From NCBI GenBank assembly GCA_030674155.1, contig CM060335.1, positions 39,539,902 through 39,603,901 on the forward strand: a stretch of 64,000 bases of DNA, given 5' to 3'. Of the stretch, positions 9,251-19,660 are shown piece after piece; position 1 is the stretch's first letter; every line of letters begins with the position of its first letter. The translations under genes and the position numbers were made by a program. The notes beneath the pieces were generated by a model. The model worked only from the letters and a program-made list of their open reading frames with translations. It searched no databases and was not told the origin of the DNA. This DNA is from Stramonita haemastoma (lineage: Eukaryota > Mollusca > Gastropoda > Neogastropoda > Muricidae).

Positions 9251-9440
9251 ATCCACTTCAAAACATTATCAATGCCAAGACTTCCTTATCGTGAAGACTT
9301 CATCAGTGCCAAGATTTCCTTATCATGAAGACTTCATCAGTGCCAAGACTTCCTTATCGTGAAGACTTCATCAGTGCCAAGACTTCCTTATCGTGAAGAC
9401 TTTATCAGTGCCAAGACTTCATCATTATTTAGAGCTCATT
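9251..9440 (+). repeat. H array (34-bp dimeric unit), copy 1
   Basis: About four units are made of AAGACTTCCTTATCGTG (17 bp) plus AAGACTTCATCAGTGCC (17 bp). The 34-bp period is thus a dimer of the F/D-type 17-mer. A non-repeat tail (ATTATTTAGAGCTCATTAAC) follows. Confidence 0.85.
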
Positions 9441-9489
9441 AACATGAGGACTTCATCCCTGAGACTTCATCATCATCAAAATATCTCCA

Positions 9490-9795
9490 CAGGACTTTTA
9501 ACATCACTGTAATATATATACCTCAGTGCCATGATTTCTGGCCTGTATCATCACATCACTGTAATATATATACCTCAGTGCCATGATTTCTGGCCTGTAT
9601 CATCACATCACTGTAATATATATACCTCAGTGCCATGATTTCTGGCCTGTATCATCACATCACTGTAATATATATACCTCAGTGCCATGATTTCTGGCCT
9701 GTATCATCACATCACTATTATATGTATACCTCAGTGCCATGATTTCTGGCCTGTATCATCACATCACTATTATATATATACCTCAGTGCCATGAT
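9490..9795 (+). repeat. 52-bp tandem array private to this unit
   Basis: Five to six near-perfect 52-bp copies read ATCACTGTAATATATATACC, TCAGTGCCATGATTTCTGGC, CTGTATCATCAC. Equivalent sites at about 19725, 40370 and 56200 hold one copy only, so this is a recent local expansion. Confidence 0.9.
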
Positions 9796-10110
9796 TTCTG
9801 GCCTTTCTCATCACAAAGGACTTCAGTATCAGTACTTTACCTTTGCCTCTTCTTCATTTTTGCCACAAGAAGAACAGAACAAATATCCTCCCCCCCCCCC
9901 CCCCTTTTTTTTTCCCCCTGCCCCAAAACAGCAAAAGAATACATAGAAAAAAAGTATAGGAGGTCTCTCAAAAAGAAAAACAACCCCCCTTCCAAAAACA
10001 AACAAAAGACCAAAATGCCCCCCCTCCCCCCTCCCCATGGCCTCCCGAAACAAAGTAGGATACCCCGGAAAAAGAAAAATTGGAATGTTTGCCTGTGTGT
10101 ATGTAGTTTA
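9796..10110 (+). other. C-rich low-complexity spacer
   Basis: A C-run at about 9890-9904 and other C/A-rich tracts (CCCCTCCCCATGGCCTCCC) are present. The same block recurs at 19830, 40480 and, inverted, at 55920-56115. No gene. Confidence 0.6.
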
Positions 10111-10285
10111 TCTTGATTTGTTGTTGAGATCATAGATCAAATGCCCTTTGAGAATATAGGCTGGTCTCAGAATGGTAAGAAAAATTGGAATGTTTGCCTG
10201 TGTGTATGTAGTTTATTTTGATTTGTTGTTGAGATCATAGATCAAATGCCCTTTGAAAATATAGGCTGGTCTCAGAATGGTATTT
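10072..10285 (+). repeat. Direct duplication of about 107 bp
   Basis: The segment AAAAATTGGAATGTTTGCCT ... TATAGGCTGGTCTCAGAATG occurs twice in succession with a few substitutions. Other units carry it once. Confidence 0.85.
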
Positions 10286-11061
10286 GATTGGAGTAAATTT
10301 GGAAATATTTGTTTTGCTGGTAAATCTGTCAACTTAATCTTCTGCTCTTAATAGATTTTATCTGTCAGTATCTGTAACAAAACTGCAACTGAAACAAATT
10401 TAATGAAATCTGAGGGGGAATGGGGGATAAAATGGGAAAAATGATGAACAAGATGAGTTGCAAAATTTTTAGTATGTAAGAAATGTATGTGGGTCCATGC
10501 ACATGAAATGACTTTTTAGAATTGTTCGGTTTTTTGTTTGTTTTTGTTTTTTTCTATTTTATCATTGATACGCCCTAGGTAACGTTTGTTGATCAGCCAC
10601 CAAGGCCAGCACAGCACATGGATTAGTGTGTGTATGCTGATTTTTCTCCAGTGGAAAATGTTATGATGTTGTGTAGGAAAAGCATATGTGTATGCTCATG
10701 AGCATGTGAGTGTGGATGTGTGTGAAAGCATGCATGTGCATAGGATTTGATTTTGTTTTGATTAGGTCATATGTAACAGATCAGCATGATTATATTTGGG
10801 GAAGAACTTTGTGGTTCATAGATGATCCTGAATAAAAACAGGATCTGATACAGTTTGTACTATAAGTAAACCTAATATACCAACGTTGCAGATTTGATCG
10901 CAGCATAAGGTTCACAGAAAGAGACCAGAACTATATAGATGTGCGTGTATATATGTATATATATATATGTGTGTGTGTGTGCATGCGTGCATGAGAATTA
11001 CGGAAGTATACAGTAATTATGAAATATGAGTACTACATAATTTTCAATAGGATTTGTTTTC
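10286..11061 (+). other. Spacer, no gene recognised
   Basis: AT-rich spacer with ACTGAAACAAATTTAATGAA, CGCCCTAGGTAACGTTTGTT at 10570 and a GT/TA dinucleotide tract at about 10940-10985. An inverted counterpart lies at 55171-55920. Units 2 and 3 lack the 10540-11200 part. Confidence 0.55.
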
Positions 11062-11345
11062 ATTCTTTTATTTCTTCAAGGATAATGGAATAAGTACTCA
11101 TGTGCTTTTCTCCTGCCATCCAGTCCCTTTGTGTATGCAGTTTTGTAAATTTTGTCATCTGTTCCCATCGGCACAGAACAGGTTTTAACATGTGTAAGAT
11201 GTTCTGCATGCGTTTGCACACGGGACCTTGGTTTATAGGCTCATCCGGACTTCAGGGGGGAGTGGAGTGGGCACTCATGTTAACTACAGAGGAAAGAGCC
11301 TCTTGAATGAGATTCGAACCCAAGTCAGCAGGTTATCCCATCCAT
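11062..11345 (-). mobile_element. SINEb-related element (variant head), copy 1
   Basis: The minus strand starts ATGGGATAACCTGCTGACTT and then GGGTTCGAATCTC (B-box). It continues into a SINEb-like body (CCGGATGAGCCTATAAACC, AACATCTTACACATGTTAAA) with an A-rich end near 11062. The part between the A and B boxes is shortened relative to SINEb. Confidence 0.6.
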
Positions 11346-11499
11346 CGGATTGTGTTTTCAGTTTGAGGTAAAGGGTTACTTGGGAGAAGGGCTTAGGATG
11401 CACATTTGCATTAGTAATTTAAAGAACATTATAGGAAAGTTTCATAAGGTAGTTTTTTTTACTTAATCTTTTTCCTTTTTTTTGATAGATCAAAAAAAA

Positions 11500-11835
11500 T
11501 CAGTCTTGGAATCCTTTTTTTGGCATTGGGGTAAAAAGCAAAAAACCCTTGGAACCTGTTTTTGGCATAGGGATAAAAAGCAAAAAGCCTTGGAACCTGT
11601 TTTTGGCATGGGGGTAAAAAGCAAAAAGCCTTGGAACCTGTTTTTGGCATGGGGGTAAAAAGCAAAAAGCCTTGGAACCTGTTTTTGGCATGGGGGTAAA
11701 AAGCAAAAAGCCTTGGAACCTGTTTTTGGCGTTGGAGTAAAAAATAAACCTTTGAACCTGTTTTTGGCATTGGGGTAAAAAGTAAGCCTTGGAACCTGTT
11801 TTTGGCATTGGGGTAAAAAGGAAAAAAAAAAAATT
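11500..11835 (+). repeat. I41 array (about 41-bp unit), copy 1
   Basis: About eight units of AAAAAGCAAAAAGCCTTGGA, ACCTGTTTTTGGCATGGGGG, T are present. Other long units keep only two to four copies (20695, 41380, 54800). Confidence 0.88.
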
Positions 11836-12203
11836 TAGAACTACCCTCTGCATTTGGCAAGAACAGCAATTCGTGATTGAAAGAAAACTAAATACCATGG
11901 TGTCTATGTTCTGTTGTGTCCACTTGCATTTATTCATGCATACATACAAACTAACAGGCCCAGTCCTAACTACTAATCTTAACCCTAACCTGACACTGTT
12001 TACACTTACCCTGACCCCTACCCTGCATGTAAACACACTGGCAGATGGATGCAATGGTACGTGGACACAATGGTCACTTCTCTGTCCAGACTCCTGAAAC
12101 CAGTGAAGAGGTATTGGGAGGGGTGAAGTTTGAGAAAAGTGAATATTTAGGAGAAAGGGGTAGGATATTTATTCAGGTATACGCAAATGAGGGAGAGGTA
12201 TTC

Positions 12204-12206
<3 letters not shown>
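11836..12206 (+). other. Conserved spacer with short telomere-like segment
   Basis: It contains CTTAACCCTAACCTGACACT, TACCCTGACCCCTACCCTGC and ACACTGGCAGATGGATGCAA. It is nearly identical to 20870-21165, 41530-41837 and inverted 54440-54760. The CCCTAA-like part is under two repeats long. No gene. Confidence 0.6.

Positions 12207-12269
<63 letters not shown>
12207..12269 (+). repeat. (TG)n microsatellite
   Basis: About 30 uninterrupted TG dinucleotides. The same position in other long units carries tracts of different length (21170, 41838, 54368 inverted). Confidence 0.95.
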
Positions 12270-12272
<3 letters not shown>

Positions 12273-12514
12273 GTATAGGACAATAATAATTATAATGCAG
12301 GGAGTTTATATAGTGCTGAATCTTGTAAAAGCTCTCTCTCTCTATATAAGCACTTATATTCAAATAAATTTTCATCACTTTGAAGTTTTGGGGTTTTTTG
12401 TTTTTAGTGTGTTTTGAATGAGTGTTTATTTAGGTGACATGACTATTGGATGTCAGAAAATGAAAATAGAAGAACAAGTGGGAAAAAAGAAGAGAATGGA
12501 GGACTCACCAATAA

Positions 12515-13165
12515 GGGGGAAAAGAAAAGGTGGTTGGGGGCCCCGGAAAAAAAAAGAAGAAAAAATAATGTGGGGAAAAGAAAAGGTGGTTGGGGGCCCC
12601 GGAAAAAAAAAGAAAAAATAATGTGGGGAAAAGAAAAGGTGGTTGGAGGCCCCAGAAAAAAAAAAAAAAATGTGGGGAAAAGAAAAGGTGGTTGGGGGCC
12701 CCGGAAAAAAAGAGAAAAAATAATGTGGGGAAAAGAAAAGGTGGTTGGAGGCCCCAGAAAAAAAGAATTTAAAAAATAATGTGGGGAAAAGGTGATTGGG
12801 GGCCCCAGAAAAAAAAGAAAAGAAAAAAATATGGGGAAAAGAAAAGATGGTTGGAGGCCCCCCCCAAAATAATGTGGGGAAAAGAAAAGGTGGTTGGAGG
12901 CCCCAGAAAAAAAAAATAATGTGGGGGAAAAGAAAAGGTGGTTGGAGGCCCCAGAAAAAAAAAAATAATGTGGGGGAAAAGAAAAGGTCGTTAGAGGCCC
13001 CAGAAAAAAAGAATAAAAAAATATTGTGGGGAAAAGGAAAGGTGGTTGGGGGCCCCAGAAAAAAGAAAATGTGGGGAAAAGAAAAGGTGGTTGGGGGCCC
13101 CGGAAAAAAAGAAAAGAAAAAATAATGTGGGGAAAAGAAAAGGTGGTTGGAGGCCCCACCCAAAA
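12515..13165 (+). repeat. P1 purine-rich array, copy 2
   Basis: About 13 units. The core alternates GGTGGTTGGGGGCCCC and GGTGGTTGGAGGCCCC, with variants GGTGATTGG (12790) and GGTCGTTAG (12987). Preceded by the common leader from about 12415. Confidence 0.9.
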
Positions 13166-13341
13166 AAAAAGGAAAGAAAAGAAAAGAAAAAGTACACTTG
13201 AGTGTGTGTGTGTGGAAGTCACCATTATAATGTTTTATTTCAAAGTCTTAGATAACGACTTAAATCATGAAGTCTGTTCAAATGTCTATTGAAAAAAACA
13301 TATCTTGATATAGCAGTATTCTCTGTGTTGCTGGCTGATAA

Positions 13342-13640
13342 TGTGTGTATTGATGTATCCCTGATAGATGTTACATCCAGTGGGAGATTTAGAAGATGTA
13401 CAAGTGGAGTAAATAATGTGTGTATTGATGTATCCCTGACAGATGTTACATCCAGTGGGAGATTTAGAAGATATACAAGTGGAGTAAATAATGTGTGTAT
13501 TGATGTATCCCTGACAGATGTTACCTCCAGTGGGAGATTTAGAAGATATACAAGTGGAGTAAATAATGTGTGTATTGATGTATCCCTGACGATGTTACTC
13601 AGTGGAGATTTAGAAGATAACAAGTGGAGAATTGAAGGAT
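13342..13640 (+). repeat. S75 satellite, copy 2 (4 units)
   Basis: Three good 75-bp units and a fourth that has lost single bases at several places (13585-13640). The following 60 bp also lack bases present in the other copies, which suggests consensus errors or decay. Confidence 0.88.
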
Positions 13641-14212
13641 AAAATGTGCAATATGATGATAATGGCAGAAATGATGTGAATGTAAATATTGTAAATTGTC
13701 AAATCAAATGTGTTGTGGAGTAGCAGATGTTTGTCTGTGTGTACATGGATTGTGTTTCTTTTTTGTTTTTGTTTTATTTTGTTCCATTTTGACTGAGGAA
13801 GGGGGTAGATAATGAATTTTTTTTATACCATCAACTTATTGTAGTTTAAAACAACCCTGGTTTTTGATAGGCTGGACTGGATATTTGTGATAGCAGCACC
13901 AAAGTTTTTAGTATTTGGATGATTTTGTAATGTAACCTTAAAATCACCATTACTTGTATGTATGCTGTTTTTAGTGGAAAAGCAGTGACCTAAGTAGAAG
14001 GTGCTTTATTAGGCATTTTGATCAGACTGAATTTTTGTGTTTTGTATTTTTATTTTGAATCCTGTTACTTGGTACATCACTTTGTTTGATAGTTTTTTTT
14101 TTCTTATTGCTTTTTGAATGAGTGTGTATGTAGGTGACAGAAATTTGAATGTGAGAAACTGAAACTAGAAAGGAAAGTTGGAAAAGAGGAGATTGGAGGA
14201 CCCACCAAAAAA
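13641..14212 (+). other. Conserved inter-array spacer S75 to P2
   Basis: Homologous to 2969-3559, including the GAGGAAGGGGGTAGATAATG and GGCTGGACTGGATATTTGTG landmarks, then the P2 leader. No gene. Confidence 0.6.
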
Positions 14213-14440
14213 AAAAAAAAAGAACGGGGAAAAGAAAAGGTGGTTGGAGGCCCCACACATAAAAAGAAGAGAAAAAAAAGCAACAAAAAATAAAATATAA
14301 AATAAACGGGGAAAAGGAAAGATGGTTGGAGGCCCCACACTTAAAAAGAGAAAAGATTATAAAAAAAAAAGCCAAAACAAATAAAAAAGAAAAAGAAAAT
14401 ATAGGAAAAAAATAGGAAGTTGGAGGCCCACAAAAAAAGG
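14213..14440 (+). repeat. P2 purine-rich array, copy 2
   Basis: Two clear GGTTGGAGGCCCCACAC units (14240, 14322) and one degenerate unit (GGAAGTTGGAGGCCCAC at 14412), separated by A-rich filler. Confidence 0.8.
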
Positions 14441-14631
14441 GTCTGATTCTGTGTGTTTCAGTTGCCATTGTACATTTTGGAAATTTATATTTCAAATCAT
14501 AAGTATGGTAACTTGTCCATTAAAAAAACAACAAACAGGGTCTTGCAATGGCCGTGCAGTTGACGTTTCTGGCTAGGAATCTGTATTGATCCATTACTGA
14601 CAGATTTTACGTCTGCTGAGAAATTTAGGTT

Positions 14632-15062
14632 TTGAGGACTTATTTTCTGCAAGGATTTCTTCATCATCACAAGGACTCATTCATCATTGCAGCCTTGTTA
14701 ATTGCTGCAAGGACTTTTGTGTTGCTGCAAGAGTTTTTTTTCTCTTCAAGGACTTGTTCATTGCCACAAGGACTTCTTCATCACTACAAGGACTTCATCT
14801 CTGCAAGGACTTCTTCATCTCTGCAAGGACTTCTTCATCTCTGCAAGGACTTCCTCATTGCCACAAGGACTTCTTTATCTCTGCAAGGACTTCATCATCT
14901 CTGTAAGGACTTCTTCATCTCTGCAAGGACTTCATCATCTCTGTAAGGACTTCATCATCTCTGTAAGGACTTCTTCATCTCTGCAAGGACTTCTTCATCG
15001 CCATGAGGACTTCTTCAACAACATCGGGTCTGGAAAAGTGGACTTTAATTGCTCCCTGCAAG
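14632..15062 (+). repeat. C array (20-bp unit), copy 2
   Basis: Nineteen or so units. From 14770 onward most are the TCATCTCTGCAAGGACTTCT variant in perfect 20-bp register. Ends CTCCCTGCAAG. Confidence 0.9.
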
Positions 15063-15160
15063 GTATGGTTCTACCATCTTCATTTTTAATACAGTTTAAA
15101 CAGTACTGGATCTGATACCACACTGAAGTACCTTGATGACACTGCTCTTGGAGGGTAATA
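15050..15160 (+). pseudogene. Reverse-transcriptase relic following C, copy 2
   Basis: CSLQGMVLPSSFLIQF (decayed motif B), then KYLDDTALGG at 15126-15155 in a different frame. Compared with copy 1 it has lost part of the LSPxLFILY stretch. Confidence 0.55.
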
Positions 15161-15261
15161 GAATCAATGTTGTGTATATTCTGAAGAAGTTGAACTTTCT
15201 TTATATATAAATATAAAGAAAAGTGACCCATATAGATAGAAATGTACTGAATAAAATTGTA

Positions 15262-15505
15262 AAAAATATGTAGGGAGATAGTAGACTGCTTAAAGTCAGG
15301 ATATATTAATGTTAATACTGTACAATGTTCTGTGATGATTTATTTCTATGTAGGGAGATAGTAGACTGCATAAAGTCAGGATATATTAATGTTTATACTG
15401 TACAATGTTATGTGATGATTTATTTCTATGTAGGGAGATAGTAGACTGTATGAAGTCAGGATATATTAATGTTGATACTGTACAATGTTCTGTGATGATT
15501 TATTT
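15262..15505 (+). repeat. M80 module, 3 tandem copies
   Basis: Three 80-bp units starting at about 15268, 15348 and 15428, with few differences. Confidence 0.85.
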
Positions 15506-15612
15506 CATCGTGATGCCATTTCATTCATGTCTTTTTGATTGCCTTGCTTAGAAGCTGCTCCTGTTCTCTTTTTTGAGATAATGATGGTTTCTTATTTGTT
15601 TTTTTTGTGCAG

Positions 15613-15832
15613 AATCTCATCATCACAAGAACTTTTATTATCTCTTGGACTTCAGTCATCATCATTGCCTGAACTACATCATCCTGACTTCACCAACACA
15701 AGGACTTCACCAACACCAGGACTTCACCAACACCAGGACTTCATCAACACTTCATCATCACCAGGACTTCATCAACACCAGGACTTCATCATCACCAGGA
15801 CTTCAGAAGTCAAGTTTACTTGTTCCCTTCAA
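15613..15832 (+). repeat. D array (17-bp unit), copy 2
   Basis: A short array of about nine units after TTTTTTGTGCAG. Some units use CACCAACAC in place of CATCAACAC. Confidence 0.88.
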
Positions 15833-15945
15833 GGCATGGTTCTATCACCCATTCTATTCATTTTTATAGCAAACATTAAGTCTGTATTGGATCTACTAGC
15901 TTTGTGTGCTAAAATTCTGTGATGATACTGCTCTGGGAAATTTAC
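15800..15945 (+). pseudogene. Reverse-transcriptase relic following D, copy 2
   Basis: EVKFTCSLQGMVLSPILF and FIANIKSVLDLLALCAKIL follow the array in one open frame ending near 15922. KFCDDTALGN lies one base out of frame. Confidence 0.6.
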
Positions 15946-15966
15946 AATATGTATATTCTAAAGTGG

Positions 15967-15997
<31 letters not shown>

Positions 15998-16273
15998 AAA
16001 TGTAGAGATTAAAATTGTAAAATTTTTTTTAGCCAGATACTGGATAGAGTGAAAGTCATGATTCATTAGTGAAGTTTTGTACTGTTTTCTGGGATTATTT
16101 TTTTCTTGATGTTTTAAAACTCTTTTTTTTTTCTAATCGTATGTCCATCACCTACACAGATTTGTCTTTTTCTTGATGTCATTTTATGCATTTCTGTTTA
16201 ATTGCCTTTCTCATAAGCTGCTCCAATTGTCTCTTTTGAAATAATGATATATTCTTATTTGCTTATTTGACAG
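15946..16273 (+). other. Spacer D to E2 with G-run
   Basis: A G homopolymer (about 15974-15994) replaces the GGGGTTTTGGGGGTGG of copy 1. The rest matches 7000-7299 and ends in GACAG at 16273. Confidence 0.6.
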
Positions 16274-16520
16274 AATCTCATCATTGCAACAACTTCCATC
16301 ATCACCAGGACTTCAGTCTTCATCATCACCAGGACTTCAGTCTTCATCATCACCATAACTTCAGTCTTCATCTTCACCAGGACTTCATCATCACCAGGAT
16401 TTCAGTCTTCATCATCACCAGGATTTCAGTCTTCATCATCACCAGAACTTCTTGACCTCCATGTCTTCGGTCTTTGTTGATGCTGGAACTTCAAAAGTCA
16501 ACTTGCTGTTTACTTGCAAG
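16274..16520 (+). repeat. E2 array (24-bp unit), copy 2
   Basis: A contracted array of about seven units, one changed to CATAACTTCAGTCTTC. It has the E2 tail and ends CTTGCAAG. The LQGMVQSHDIVFIL remnant follows directly, then a G-run at 16593-16604. Confidence 0.88.
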
Positions 16521-17254
16521 GTATGGTTCAGTCACATGATATCGTCTTCATTCTTTATGCATGCAAAATGTCACCATTCTTGAACATCAGTTGGGGGGGG
16601 GGGGAGTACAAGGAAAGGGCAGGTAATTTTAGTAGTGGACTGAGTGATTTGGGACAGGTGCACTGAGGGGGTAAAGGAGGGACAGGAAGGTGAGCACACC
16701 AACTCCTTCTAACACTTTTAGTTCGGCAGTGGGAGAGAAAAGAAGGCAGAGGCCGAAAAACTTAACAAACCAGCATCACTTCTCACCTCCTCTCATCCCC
16801 CGATGCCAGAGTCAAAATCCACGTTGCACATTTGCAACGCGAGAATAGCTAAAAGTCTCTCTTAGTCCCAGTCAAACAGCGCTATTTTTGCACCGAAGTT
16901 AAGTAGCTCCTTACACAGTAGCCTACCAGACTAACACGCCTAAAGGCACGTAGCCCCCCACCCCACTCCCCACCCCCTCCCCCTGTGGAACGGCCAGATT
17001 TCAGGGAGATGTGATATAACACAGATGTCTACCATATGTGGCGGTCCACAAAATAGCCTATCTGTAGGTCTTAAGGTCTATGCGTTCTAATTATTTTGTT
17101 GCTGTTATGATACTGATGGTCTGTGCACAAAGTAGAAATCTCTTTATGTACTTCCCTTTTAAAGATATAACTAACATTACTTTTCAACGCAAAGATTTAA
17201 GGCAGTAATTATTCCATAAAACCAAAAAGCACGCCCGACATTTTACTTTAAGGT

Positions 17255-17310
17255 AGGTGTGTGCGCGCGCGAGCATACACACACGCACGCACGCACGCTC
17301 GCGCGTGCGT

Positions 17311-17400
<90 letters not shown>
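17255..17400. repeat. (CA)n / (GA)n microsatellites inside the insertion
   Basis: GCGC-rich and CA-rich tracts to 17352 are followed by about 22 GA dinucleotides to 17400. Confidence 0.95.
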
Positions 17401-17405
<5 letters not shown>

Positions 17406-17589
17406 TGCTGTCATTGAAATTTAATTTTAGACACAATGTGCTTTTCCTAAGCTTTTTTTTCTTTCTTTTCTTTCTTTCGTTTTGTTTGTTTGTTAATTTG
17501 TTCTTCACTAGATCTATATGAATAGAAAAGTGACCAGAGGATGGAAGACAATCACAAAAAATCCCTAAACCACTCTTACATTGAACGTG

Positions 17590-17639
17590 GTATGCACACA
17601 CACACATGCACGCACGCACACGCACGCACACGCACGCAC

Positions 17640-17703
<64 letters not shown>

Positions 17704-17715
17704 CACACACTCTTA
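17590..17715. repeat. (CA)n microsatellite inside the insertion
   Basis: CACACACATGCACGCACG leads into a long pure CA tract ending at about 17702. Confidence 0.95.
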
Positions 17716-18189
17716 CACTGCTAACACAACACACACTAACACAGAGATGCTCTACACATGAAGCAGACACAGACAACGAACACTGAATGACACAAATGAG
17801 GAACTTCAAGCTGTTACATTTACTACTTACAGATCGTTTTACATCACCATTCTTTCACAGAGTAATCCATGTATATCGAGCAACTCTGGGCACTTATAAA
17901 CATTCACATAGAAACATAACTTTAGATTTTATGAAAACTTTTGTCGCATTAATCGGAAAGCGTGGGTTTCTCCAATACAGAGAAATAGTAGGGAGCCTGA
18001 GCCAGCCTGCCTGCTGTGCTATGGAATTTCGCTTACAGTGTAGCCGAATGGATAGGGTCAGTCACAGAATAACAGAGCCAGCGTTGCGCTAACTAAAGAG
18101 TCAGATTTTGGGAAGGGTAAACTGCCGTGTGAGGGGAAGAGAGAAAAGAGAGAGAGTCACGTAGAATTTATTGATTTATCTATTTATTT

Positions 18190-18525
18190 ATTCTTTTATA
18201 TTGAAGTAATGGAATAAGCACTCGTGTGCTTTTTTACATCCAGTCCCCCGTGTGTATGTAGTTTTGTAAATCTTGTCATCTGTTCCCATCCACACACCAT
18301 GGATTATTTTTACTAAAAGCGGAACAGGATTTAACGTGTGCAAGATGTTCTCTGTGTGTTCGCACACAGGGCCTCAGTTTATAGTCTCATCCGAAGGACT
18401 TTTGGGGAGAGTGGAGTCAGCACTGATGTTAACTCCTGGGGAAAAATCCTCAAAAAGGAATCGAACCCGTGTTGTTGAATTGCGAGCGCAATGTTCTGAC
18501 CACTAGGCTATCCCGTCCCCTAGAT
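18190..18525 (-). mobile_element. SINEb, tRNA-derived, copy 2
   Basis: The minus-strand head GGGGACGGGATAGCCTAGTG, GTCAGAACATTGCGCTCGC and GGGTTCGATTCC is intact and cleaner than copy 1. The tail lies in ATTTATT repeats near 18175. Confidence 0.72.
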
Positions 18526-18754
18526 GAGAGGAAGCTACAAATGTTATTTCATAGTTGCACGATGGAAAAACTGACGATCTAATCTCCCCTCCCTCCCCCC
18601 CAATAAAATAAATAAAATCAAACAAAAATGAGAAGATTTTTTATGAGCTAATTCTTTTTTTTTCTCTCCAAGTGATGATAGTTACAAAATAATACATTTT
18701 TGATTTAAAAAATAGAGTTAGATGATAATTTATTTATGCTCTTATTGTCCTCAG

Positions 18755-18990
18755 GACTTATCACGAGAACTTCAAAACTCCACCATTGTCAAGACTTCAT
18801 TTTTGCTGAGACTTCAACACCTGAAATGTCGCTAAGACGTTATCATCACCAAGACTTCATCATCACCAGACCAAGACTTTATCATCACCAAGACTTCATC
18901 ATCGCTGAGACTTCATCATCACCAAGACTTCTTCATGAAGACTTTGTTATTATTAAGAGTTCATCAACTCAAAGACTTAATCATAGCTGA
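18755..18990 (+). repeat. F array (17-bp unit), copy 2
   Basis: A short, irregular array of about nine AAGACTTCATCATCACC-type units after TGTCCTCAG. Confidence 0.85.
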
Positions 18991-19009
18991 GACTTCATCA
19001 CCATCAAAA

Positions 19010-19345
19010 GATCTCCACAGGACTTTTATTATCATCACCAGAATATACCCCATCAGTGCCTGGACTTCGTTATCACCAAGACTTTTTATCATCACTAGAA
19101 TATACCCCATCAGTGCTGGGACTTCATTAGCACCAAGACTTTTTATCATCACCAGAATATACCCCATCAGTGCCGGGACTTCATTATCACCAAGACTTTT
19201 TATCATCACTAGAATATTCCCCATCAGTGCCGGGACTTCATTATCACCAAGACTTTTTATCATCACTAGAATATTCCCCATCAGTTCCTGGACTTCATTA
19301 TCACCAAGACTTTTTATCATCAGCAGAACTTCGTCATCACCAAGA
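19010..19345 (+). repeat. G array (57-bp unit), copy 2
   Basis: About five to six 57-bp units with GTGCCGGGACTTC and GTGCCTGGACTTC variants. Confidence 0.85.
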
Positions 19346-19354
19346 TTTCATCAA

Positions 19355-19660
19355 CTTCAAAACTTTATCAGTGCCAAGACTTCCTTATCGTGAAGACTTC
19401 ATCAGTGCCAAGACTTCCTTATCGTGAAGACTTCATCAGTGCCAAGACTTCCTTATCGTGAAGACTTCATCAGTGCCATGACTTCCTTATCGTGAAGACT
19501 TCATCAGTGCCAAGACTTCCTTATCGTGAAGACTTCATCAGTGCCAAGACTTCCTTATCGTGAAGACTTCATCAGTGCCAAGACTTCATCATTATTTAGA
19601 GCTCATTAACATGAAGGCTTCATCAGTGCCAAGACTTCATCATTATTTAGAGCTCATTAA
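19355..19660 (+). repeat. H array (34-bp), copy 2
   Basis: About seven AAGACTTCCTTATCGTG + AAGACTTCATCAGTGCC dimers. The non-repeat tail ATTATTTAGAGCTCATTAAC is itself duplicated at 19590 and 19640. Confidence 0.85.

Larger units (their letters stand above)
16694..18128. mobile_element. 1.4-kb insertion of unknown type in SINEb flank
   Basis: Units 1 and 3 read GGAAGGTGAGGGGAAG at this place (7999, 37917). Here GGAAGGTGA ends at 16693 and GTGAGGGGAAG resumes at 18129, so GTGA is a candidate 4-bp target duplication. The inserted DNA is compositionally unlike its surroundings. It carries CA/GA microsatellites and a tRNA-like GTAGCCGAATGGATAGGGTC near 18040. I found no convincing terminal inverted repeats and no transposase or RT. 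Its class is unknown. Confidence 0.6.

Noticed and set aside
8575..9440. CRISPR-like regular repeats (F, G, H arrays)
   Set aside because: There are no constant-length unique spacers between repeats. Units are contiguous minisatellite, and the context is eukaryotic.
11960..12020. Interstitial telomere (CTTAACCCTAACC)
   Set aside because: Fewer than two consecutive CCCTAA motifs, then unrelated sequence. The same short string recurs in all unit copies as ordinary spacer.
17184..17786. Cysteine/valine-rich and histidine/threonine-rich open frames
   Set aside because: Direct products of (TG)n/(CA)n and (GA)n microsatellites.
18030..18100. tRNA gene or complete SINE in the 1.4-kb insertion
   Set aside because: An A-box-like GTAGCCGAATGG is present but no B-box GGTTCRAATCC follows at the right distance.
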